Assembly: GCA_016742125.1 (NCBI GenBank)
Contig: JACVCM010000001.1
Coordinates: 44,533-108,532, forward strand
DNA length: 64,000 nucleotides
Direction of reading: 5' to 3'
From: Sphingomonadaceae bacterium
GTDB taxonomy: Bacteria; Pseudomonadota; Alphaproteobacteria; Sphingomonadales; Sphingomonadaceae
Part shown: positions 49,919 through 58,842 of the stretch, piece after piece
How the letters are laid out: each line of letters opens with the position of its first letter
Position numbering within the stretch: the stretch's first letter is position 1
The notes under the pieces: model-generated
What the model saw: the letters and a program-made list of their open reading frames with translations, nothing else
The model's database searches: none
What the model was told of the DNA's origin: nothing
Translations under genes and position numbers: made by a program

Positions 49919-51382
49919 TTAGTAATTATAGGCGCGCTCGCCATGTTCGGTGAGGTCGAGGCCTTCACGTTCCGCGTCTTCGCTCGGACGCAGACCGGTG
50001 GTGAATTTGAGCGCATAGAAGAGTACCGCCGAGACAACGCCCGTCCACAAAACGGTGGTGCCCACGGCCCAGATCTGGGTCATGACCTGACCGGCCATGT
50101 CATATTCGCCGGGCACCGCCGGGAAAACGGTGTAGTCGAACCAGCCCTGACCGCCGAGCGCGGGGTCGGCGACAATGCCGGTCCCGATAGCGCCGACTAT
50201 GCCACCGATGCCGTGCACGCCGAAGACGTCGAGCGTATCGTCATATTTCAGCTTGTTCTTCACATAAGCCACGAAGACATAGCACAGCGCCGATGCCACG
50301 AAGCCGAGCAGGATCGATGTCATCGGTGCGGCAAAGCCGCTCGCCGGGGTGATCGCCACGAGACCCGCAACCGCGCCGGTGACTGCGCCGAGCAGCGAAG
50401 GCTTGCCATGGTGCAGCTGTTCGATGATGCACCAGGCCACAGCGGCCGCAGCGGTGGCGACAAAGGTGTTGATGAAGGCAAGTGCGGCCAGGCCATTGGC
50501 TTCGAGGTTGGAACCGGCGTTGAAGCCGAACCAGCCCACCCACAGCAGTGAAGCGCCGATCATGGTCATGGTCATGCTGTGCGGCGGCGTGGCTTCCTTG
50601 CCATAGCCGACCCGCTTGCCAACGATCAGGCAGCCGACAAGGCCCGCGATACCGGCGTTGATGTGGACAACGGTTCCGCCAGCAAAGTCAAGCGCGCCCC
50701 AGCCCCAGAGCAGGCCCATATCGGTTGGCGCATCGACCAGAAAGTCCGGGCCGGCCCAGTACCAGACCATGTGCGCGATCGGGAAATAGGCGAAGGTCAG
50801 CCACAGAACCGTGAAAATCATCAGCGGCGTGAACTTGATCCGCTCCGCAAATGCTCCGACGATCAGCGCCGGCGTTATGCAGGCAAATGTCATCTGGAAA
50901 ACCACAAAGGCATATTCCGGAATATAGACATTATTGCTGAACGTTGCGGCAAGGGTCGTCGCATCGACGCCTTGCAGAAACACCTTGGAAAAGCCGCCAA
51001 TGAACGGGCTGCCGCTGGTAAAGGCGAGGCTGTAGCCATAGCTGACCCAGACCAGCGCCGCGACCGAGACGATCATGAACACCTGCATAAGCAGGCTGAG
51101 CATATTCTTGGTACGCACGAGGCCGCCATAGAACAACGCAAGCGCAGGGATGGACATCAGCAGTACCAGAGCCGAGCTGATCAGCATCCAGGTGGTATCG
51201 CCCTTGTCGACCATGCTGGCCATCTGCTCGACCGTCGGTGCCTTTATCGGGCCTTCGGTCACGGCAGTGGCTGCGGCGGCAGCGCCCTCCGCTGCTGCCT
51301 CCGCAGCCTCCTGCGCAAAGGCAGGCAGGGCCGCGAACAATGTCGCCCCCGCTGTGCCCAGATATTTGAGTGATTTCATCAT
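49919..51382 (-). CDS. amtB: Ammonium transporter
   Basis: An inner-membrane ammonium channel of the Amt/MEP/Rh family, 487 residues. A signal peptide (MMKSLKYLGTAGATLFAALPAFAQ) and a 35-residue periplasmic stretch precede eleven membrane helices. Family signatures include LDFAGGTVVHINAGIAGLVG, whose His is one of the twin pore histidines, and FGVHGIGGIVGAIGTG with the second. The C-terminal cytoplasmic tail DLTEHGERAYNY is the GlnK-contact region. It is downstream of glnK in one operon, 32 nt apart. Confidence 0.95.
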   Translation of the reverse strand: MMKSLKYLGTAGATLFAALPAFAQEAAEAAAEGAAAAATAVTEGPIKAPTVEQMASMVDKGDTTWMLISSALVLLMSIPALALFYGGLVRTKNMLSLLMQVFMIVSVAALVWVSYGYSLAFTSGSPFIGGFSKVFLQGVDATTLAATFSNNVYIPEYAFVVFQMTFACITPALIVGAFAERIKFTPLMIFTVLWLTFAYFPIAHMVWYWAGPDFLVDAPTDMGLLWGWGALDFAGGTVVHINAGIAGLVGCLIVGKRVGYGKEATPPHSMTMTMIGASLLWVGWFGFNAGSNLEANGLAALAFINTFVATAAAAVAWCIIEQLHHGKPSLLGAVTGAVAGLVAITPASGFAAPMTSILLGFVASALCYVFVAYVKNKLKYDDTLDVFGVHGIGGIVGAIGTGIVADPALGGQGWFDYTVFPAVPGEYDMAGQVMTQIWAVGTTVLWTGVVSAVLFYALKFTTGLRPSEDAEREGLDLTEHGERAYNY

Positions 51383-51414
51383 TATCTCAGTTCCCCTAGC
51401 TTGATATCTTCGCG

Positions 51415-51753
51415 TCAGAGCGCGGTTTCATTGGTGTCGCCGGTGCGGATGCGCAGCGCACCGGCGAGTTCGAATTCGAAGATCTTGCCATCGCCGATCG
51501 CGCCGGTTTCGGCCGCATGCTGGATGGCTTCGACGACGGCGGCCGACTGGTCGGAGGCGCAGGCGACCTCTATCTTGACCTTGGGAACCATATTTGTAGC
51601 ATATTCCGCACCGCGGTAGATTTCGGTCTGCCCCTTCTGCCGCCCAAAGCCCTTGACCTCGGTCACGGTCATGCCGGACACGCCGAGCGCGGTCAGCGCC
51701 TCGCGGACCGGATCCAGCTTGTGCGGTTTGATGATGGCGATAATATATTTCAT
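51415..51753 (-). CDS. glnK: Nitrogen regulatory protein P-II
   Basis: A 112-residue P-II signal protein. It senses 2-oxoglutarate and ATP/ADP and plugs AmtB when nitrogen is plentiful. Residue Tyr51 in IYRGAEY is the uridylylation site on the T-loop. The B-loop TGAIGDGKIFEFEL and the C-loop RIRTGDTNETAL are intact. I start at MKYIIAIIKPHKL (51753); the frame is open further upstream. The glnK-amtB order and a sigma-54 promoter 60 nt upstream support nitrogen-starvation control by NtrC. Confidence 0.96.
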   Translation of the reverse strand: MKYIIAIIKPHKLDPVREALTALGVSGMTVTEVKGFGRQKGQTEIYRGAEYATNMVPKVKIEVACASDQSAAVVEAIQHAAETGAIGDGKIFEFELAGALRIRTGDTNETAL

Positions 51754-51811
51754 GCACACCCCCCGTTTGTGATTGGCCGTTCTGCCATTTGGCTTGATGG
51801 TGCAGTGCAAT

Positions 51812-51828
51812 ATGCAAACGCTGTGCCA
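51812..51828 (-). promoter_or_regulatory. Sigma-54 promoter of glnK-amtB
   Basis: On the minus strand TGGCACAGCGTTTGCAT: TGGCAC, 5 nt, TTGCA, the exact -24/-12 consensus spacing of RpoN promoters. The predicted start is near 51800, about 47 nt before the glnK ATG. Confidence 0.88.
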
Positions 51829-51904
51829 GAATCCGAAAGCGACGGTTTTGGCTGGATTTCATGGTAGTTGCGGACCGGGACACCCGCTTCCACTCCACCG
51901 CAAA

Positions 51905-51952
51905 ATGCCTAATTTTTAATCAGTCGTTTCGATATGATTAAAAACTAGGCAT
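51905..51952. other. 18-bp AT-rich inverted repeat between glnK and the EEP gene
   Basis: ATGCCTAATTTTTAATCA (51905-51922) and TGATTAAAAACTAGGCAT (51935-51952) match over 17 of 18 positions (the other a G-T pair) around a 12-nt loop. It directly follows the stop of the phosphatase-family gene and is about 80 nt upstream of the sigma-54 promoter. It could terminate the former or serve as an upstream site for the latter. Confidence 0.6.
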
Positions 51953-52657
51953 CTAATGGAGTTTAAGGTCGGCCCAGATCGGCAAGTGGTCCGATGCGCG
52001 CTGCGACAGCGGGGATGTATGCGCCCCCTGCCCTTCGACCGAGATGTCATGGCTGACGATGATACGGTCGAGATGCGCGACCGGCCTGGAGCTATGGAAG
52101 CTTTTCGGCGTCTTGATGATCCGGTGGTGGTGAAAGGCGAATTCGGACAGCGCCCCGCGGTCGGACCATTGGTTGAAATCGCCCATGATGACCGTCGGCA
52201 AATGCCGCGGAGCGGCGTCGATATGCGCCAATATCGCCCGCACCTGCCGCCGCCGCCACAGCCCCGACAGGTCGAGATGGACTCCGATGATCCGGAATTG
52301 CCGACCCTCGAATGTGCAATATGCCTCAACCGCGCCGCGCGGCTCGAGCATCGGCAGATCCAGCGGGTGCGCGTGGTTCGCCTCAATACCCCTGCGCACC
52401 AGGATCGCGTTGCCGTGCCAGCCGATACTGCCGGGACGGATGTTGAACGGCACCGGATGCCAGGGCGTCTCGCTTTCGATCAGCGACGCGGGCAGGCAGC
52501 TTTCGCGCGAGCCGAAGCGGCGGTCGGCCTCTTGCAGGGTGATGACGTCGGCGTCGATCTCGTTCAGCACCTGCAGAATGCGGTCGGGACTGCGCTTCTG
52601 GTCGAGGCCCACGCATTTGCGGATGTTATAGGTGGCAACCTTTAGCGGCAGCGTCAT
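51953..52657 (-). CDS. Endonuclease/exonuclease/phosphatase family protein
   Basis: A 234-residue EEP-fold hydrolase: MTLPLKVATYNIRKC at the start, ITLQEADRRFGS with the metal-binding Glu, IGVHLDLSG, VIMGDFNQW with the catalytic Asp-Asn pair, and the C-terminal SDHLPIWADL His. Substrates of the family include DNA, phospholipids and phosphoinositides. The substrate here is unknown. There is no signal peptide. It overlaps the DUF2007 gene upstream by ATGA. Confidence 0.9.
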   Translation of the reverse strand: MTLPLKVATYNIRKCVGLDQKRSPDRILQVLNEIDADVITLQEADRRFGSRESCLPASLIESETPWHPVPFNIRPGSIGWHGNAILVRRGIEANHAHPLDLPMLEPRGAVEAYCTFEGRQFRIIGVHLDLSGLWRRRQVRAILAHIDAAPRHLPTVIMGDFNQWSDRGALSEFAFHHHRIIKTPKSFHSSRPVAHLDRIIVSHDISVEGQGAHTSPLSQRASDHLPIWADLKLH

Positions 52658-52866
52658 TCGATACCCGCTTCGGTCAGCAATTTCGTCGCCTCGTCAACAT
52701 CCTCTTCCAGCACCATCAACCGGACAGGGATGGCAAAGGCCGCGCTGTCGGCAATGTTCATCCCGCCGTCGAAGGTCACCGCTCCCAGCCCATGCGATTC
52801 CAGAAATGTCCGGGCGATTTCGGCAGCCATCGGCGACGGATAGCGGGCAAGTTCGACCAGCGACAC
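52654..52866 (-). CDS. DUF2007 domain protein
   Basis: A 70-residue DUF2007 protein: MSLVELARYPSPMAAEIART, then FLESHGLGAVTFDGG, and VRLMVLEEDVDEATKLLTEAG. DUF2007 has a ferredoxin-like fold and is called a putative signal-transducing domain without proof. It overlaps the EEP-family gene by ATGA and begins 3 nt after the preceding pyridoxamine-oxidase-like gene stop, so the three form a leftward run. Confidence 0.85.
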   Translation of the reverse strand: MSLVELARYPSPMAAEIARTFLESHGLGAVTFDGGMNIADSAAFAIPVRLMVLEEDVDEATKLLTEAGIE

Positions 52867-52869
52867 GGT

Positions 52870-53430
52870 TTAGCTGACGGGTCCGAAATAGCGGTCTGTG
52901 ACCCGCGTCGGAATGCCGTCGATGCTTTTATTCCGGCCGCGAGCCTTTGCCATCCACGCTTCTTCGTCGAGGCCGGCATGCGCCTTTTGCAGCGTCTCGC
53001 GCTCACGCTCGAACGCCATGAACGGCACACCCCAGCCGCAGCTGGTCTGGACACTGTCAACCTCGATAACGAAAATCTGGCGCGTTCCGGCAAGCAAGGT
53101 GAAATGCGCAGCCAGCGCCTCCCACTCATCGTCCTGCGGCAACACCGCCCTGCCCCGCCCGTAGATTCGCAGGATCAGCGCGGGCCGGTCGAAATTGCAG
53201 AACATGATGGTGATACGGCCATCGACCGAGAGATGCGCGTGGGTTTCGTTACCAGACCCGCCAAGGTCGAGATAGGCGACACGGGTCGGCGACAGGATGC
53301 GAAAGGCGTCATAGCCCTTGGGGCTAAGGTTGATGCGCCCGTCTGCCGCCGCTGTCGCGGTGAAGAAGACCGGCTGCTTTGCGATCATTTCGGCATGTTT
53401 GTCGGTGAGCATTTCGGTGAATTCGGCCAT
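52870..53430 (-). CDS. Pyridoxamine 5'-phosphate oxidase family protein
   Basis: A 186-residue flavin-binding split-barrel protein: MAEFTEMLTDKHAEMIAKQPVFFTATAAADGRINLSPKGYDAFRIL, then THAHLSVDGRITIMFCNFDRP and ILRIYGRGRAVLP. These are the strings of the general pyridoxamine-oxidase-like group, which bind FMN or F420 and act on varied substrates. It is not a certain PdxH. Start 53430 fits the family; MVS at 53442 is possible. It is divergent from the ccdA gene, 56 nt away. Confidence 0.82.
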   Translation of the reverse strand: MAEFTEMLTDKHAEMIAKQPVFFTATAAADGRINLSPKGYDAFRILSPTRVAYLDLGGSGNETHAHLSVDGRITIMFCNFDRPALILRIYGRGRAVLPQDDEWEALAAHFTLLAGTRQIFVIEVDSVQTSCGWGVPFMAFERERETLQKAHAGLDEEAWMAKARGRNKSIDGIPTRVTDRYFGPVS

Positions 53431-53486
53431 GATCGATACCATATTTAATGTTGATAACCTATGCGCATAAGCTCGGAGCAAGCATA

Positions 53487-53741
53487 GTGAACGCCATTAG
53501 TCATAAACCGAAATCGCCACGAGGGAAGACAGCAACGAACAAATCGCTGAACGCGGCGATGCTTGCAGAGGCGAAAGGGCTGGGCATCGACATATCGCAA
53601 ACCTGCGAGTCCGGACTCGCCAGAGAACTGAAATCGGTTCGCGAAGCGAGGTGGAAAAGCGAAAACAGGGCGTCGATACAGGCGTGGAACGAATGGACCG
53701 AAAAACAAGGCATTCGCGTCGCCGAATATCGCCGCTTCTGA
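53487..53741 (+). CDS. ccdA: CcdA family antitoxin (orphan)
   Basis: An 84-residue antitoxin of the type II CcdA family. The N-terminal DNA-binding part includes KTATNKSLNAAMLAEAKGLG, and the C-terminal toxin-binding arm reads IDISQTCESGLARELKSV, WKSENRASIQAWNEWTEKQG, then IRVAEYRRF, a complete family pattern. The frame opens at 53448, but GTG 53487 has a GGAG at good spacing and gives the family's normal length. Its stop overlaps the start of a decayed ccdB by TGATG, so it is an orphan antitoxin. Confidence 0.85.
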   Translation: MNAISHKPKSPRGKTATNKSLNAAMLAEAKGLGIDISQTCESGLARELKSVREARWKSENRASIQAWNEWTEKQGIRVAEYRRF

Positions 53742-53822
53742 TGTTGCAGTTCGATGTTCAACCCCGAACCGGAGCAGGAGCGGATTCTGGCCGCCATTGA
53801 TATGCTTATTTGCGGTTTCTAA
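53741..53822 (+). pseudogene. Collapsed ccdB toxin remnant
   Basis: Directly at the ccdA stop an ATG starts MLQFDVQPRTG, the N-terminus of a CcdB toxin, but the frame ends 19 codons later. Shifting by one base, EQERILAAIDMLICGF and a stop (53772-53822) reproduce the C-terminus of CcdB. About 70 internal residues and the frame are missing, so only the two ends remain in 82 nt. No toxin can be made. Confidence 0.8.
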
Positions 53823-53825
53823 TCC

Positions 53826-55025
53826 TCAGCAAGACGTGCCCGGGATCGGTATGCCCATCGGCCCCTTGCACTTCTTTTTTGGCTGCGGCGTCGGCGCACC
53901 GCCGTCGGACATGCCACCCATTGCACCCATATTGCCCATTCCGGTCATGAAGCTCGCAAACGCGCGGAAGCGGACCTTCGCCGTCCAGTCTATATTCCAG
54001 ACCGCTTTCGGGTCAGCGGGCTTTGGCGGAAAGGAAAAATTCTCCTCTGGCCCGAAGCCATTCATGCTGCCGAACATCATGCCCCCTGCCGCTGCCTTGG
54101 CTTCGGCGGGGATGGCGCAACTGGTCTTGGTCGGGGGCATGACGTTTCCGGCGGCAATCTGGCGCGAGACTTCGGCGGGCGAAAGCCAGTCCATGCCGAC
54201 GCCATTGTCGCGGCTATTCGATGAAGTCCACATGACGAGATCCCCGCCCTGCCCGGCCCGCTCCATCCCGCCCATCGCCCAGGCGATATAGCCGGTCGCG
54301 GTCGGCACGGCGTTCCAGCCGAGCAGGATCGCACCGAGCTGTTCTGACGGGCGGACATTGAGTGCGGCCATATAGTCATTGGCGACGGAGAATTTGATTT
54401 CGGGCGTGAAGGCACTCGCCACCCGATGCTCACCGCGCAGGGACGAACCAGACTTGGGTTGCTTGCCATTCTGGCTGTTCGGCCACCATGCAGCATTGGC
54501 ATCGCGGGCGGCGGCGGCGGCCTCATATCCCCGCATCTGCGCGGGCATGTTTGCGGGCATTTGCGCGGTCGGCATTTTGGCAAAATCGATGATGAAGGGC
54601 TGACCTTTGGGTGCCTTTGTGTTGCAACCCCAGAACATCAGCAGGCGCCCCTTGGGCTTCTCCATCTTATATTGTTCATAGTCGCGATCGGGCCTGGATG
54701 CCTTGCCCGGGGCATCGCCCAGCAACGGCACAGACTTGCCCATTTTCGCCGAGGGCAGGAAGAAGTGATCGCCTCTCTCAGGCTGTTGCGGGGATGGCGT
54801 CGCCGAGGTCAACCGGAGGTCGAGCATGTAATTGTCACCGCCTCCGCCCCCGAGGAGGCTACCGAGACCCCCGCCCATCATCGCCCCCATTCCCATGCCG
54901 GACATGGTCGATACATCCATCGCATAGGTGGCCTTGGGACCTGTTGTTTTCTGGGCAGAGCCGGGAACGGACACAATGGCCACAGCCACCGCCGCGAGCG
55001 AGACCAATCGAAAATACATACGCAT
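53826..55025 (-). CDS. Exported Gly/Met-rich protein of unknown function
   Basis: A 399-residue protein with a signal peptide (cleaved near VPGSAQ, residue 25). After this a Gly/Met tract (MSGMGMGAMMGGGLGSLLGG) precedes a 300-residue part of unknown fold with strings such as GRLLMFWGCNTKAPKGQPFIIDF and LGAILLGWNAVPTATGYIAWAMG. The C-terminal tail is again Gly/Met-rich with PKKKCKGPMGIPIPGTSC. The CAGGAG Shine-Dalgarno fixes ATG 55025. The start codon lies in an inverted repeat (55021-55071). I recognise no function. It may be a surface or metal-handling protein. Confidence 0.72.
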   Translation of the reverse strand: MRMYFRLVSLAAVAVAIVSVPGSAQKTTGPKATYAMDVSTMSGMGMGAMMGGGLGSLLGGGGGDNYMLDLRLTSATPSPQQPERGDHFFLPSAKMGKSVPLLGDAPGKASRPDRDYEQYKMEKPKGRLLMFWGCNTKAPKGQPFIIDFAKMPTAQMPANMPAQMRGYEAAAAARDANAAWWPNSQNGKQPKSGSSLRGEHRVASAFTPEIKFSVANDYMAALNVRPSEQLGAILLGWNAVPTATGYIAWAMGGMERAGQGGDLVMWTSSNSRDNGVGMDWLSPAEVSRQIAAGNVMPPTKTSCAIPAEAKAAAGGMMFGSMNGFGPEENFSFPPKPADPKAVWNIDWTAKVRFRAFASFMTGMGNMGAMGGMSDGGAPTPQPKKKCKGPMGIPIPGTSC

Positions 55026-55071
55026 GTTTGCACTCCTGAAGGCGTTCCGGAAATTTCCGGACAAACATGCG
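55021..55071 (-). promoter_or_regulatory. Inverted repeat that sequesters the start codon of the 399-residue protein gene
   Basis: In the mRNA (minus strand) CGCATGTTTG (55071-55062) can pair perfectly with CAAACATGCG (55030-55021), which contains the ATG start. Between them lie the perfect 16-bp palindrome TCCGGAAATTTCCGGA (55061-55046) and the CAGGAG ribosome site. The layout is that of a translational control element. Confidence 0.5.
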
Positions 55072-55088
55072 ACCCGTGGCGTCGATTA

Positions 55089-55104
55089 TATGCCGATCGG
55101 CATA
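55089..55104. promoter_or_regulatory. Perfect 16-bp palindrome upstream of the 399-residue protein gene
   Basis: TATGCCGATCGGCATA is a perfect palindrome about 65 nt upstream of the ATG at 55025 and just past the DUF924 stop. It could be an operator for the 399-residue protein gene. Confidence 0.45.
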
Positions 55105-55116
55105 AGACTCAAGTCC

Positions 55117-55691
55117 TTACCAGCGATGTCCCTCGGCAACCGCCTCGGCTTCGCCCGCGCGGTCTGCGCGACCCAGAGCCTTGTTGCGGTGCGGGAAACG
55201 ACCGAAGCGTTCGATCATGGCCTGATGGTCGAGCGCAAACTGCAGCAAATGCTGGTCGCCGAGACTGCTGAAAAGGCGCACTGATTCGCGCTGGTCGGCG
55301 TTGCTTTCGCTATGCTCGAACGGAAGATACAGGAACAGCTTCTGGTCCTTGCTCAACCCGGCATCCAGACCGCGTTCCACCGCCGCTTTTGCGACCGCGA
55401 GCGCAACATGATCCGTCGCAAACGCCTCTGCCGTGCCGCGAAAGCTGTTTCGCGGGACCTGATCGAAAAGAATGATCGCTGCCAGCGCGGTGTCGGCATG
55501 GTCGAGGAACATGTCGGCCGGTTGGCTGCGCAGCGCGTCCCGCCATCCAGCCAAGCGGTCGGTTACCTTGGCATCGAATTCCGGTCCGCCGCCGAACCAG
55601 TCGGACTCGCCATGCTCGTCGAACCAGAATGCGAGCGTCTGCCGCGCCCAGTCGGTCGGCGGCACCGCGCCTTCAAATTCGTCTTCGTCGA

Positions 55692-55695
<4 letters not shown>
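55117..55695 (-). CDS. DUF924 family protein
   Basis: A 192-residue soluble helical protein of the DUF924 family: LAFWFDEHGESDWFGGGPEFDAKV, AAIILFDQVPRNSFRGTAEAFATD, then LFLYLPFEHSESNADQRESVRLF and FGRFPHRNKALGR. Those strings are the family's hallmark. The fold is like a TPR-type helical array. Biochemical function is unknown. It overlaps tldD by an ATGA junction. Confidence 0.92.
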
Positions 55696-58674
<2,979 letters not shown>

Positions 58675-58693
58675 GGGAGAGGCGAGCACCAAT

Positions 58694-58836
58694 CCTCCCC
58701 ATCGACTTGCGATGGGGAGGTGGCGCGCTGGAGCGAAGCGGAAGCGTGACGGAGGGGCCTTCGACGCCAGAGACCCCTCCGTCTGTCGCCGCTCGCGCGT
58801 CGCCTGACACCTCCCCATCGCAAGTCGATGGGGAGG
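58694..58836. repeat. Compound palindromic repeat, family A (two-armed copy)
   Basis: Hairpins CCTCCCCATCG-ACTTG-CGATGGGGAGG (58694-58720) and its reverse complement (58810-58836) bound a 143-nt element that matches the one at 487-624, including the GGCGCGCTGGAGCGAAGCGG segment and a GGAGGGGCC hairpin. Its final GGGAGG (58831-58836) lies six bases before the glnE ATG. Confidence 0.88.
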
Positions 58837-58842
58837 ATTAAG

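Noticed and set aside
51791..51811. TGGTGCAGTGCA near the glnK promoter as an NtrC box
   Set aside because: The half-sites are in the same direction and lie at or downstream of the predicted transcript start, not at an enhancer distance upstream.
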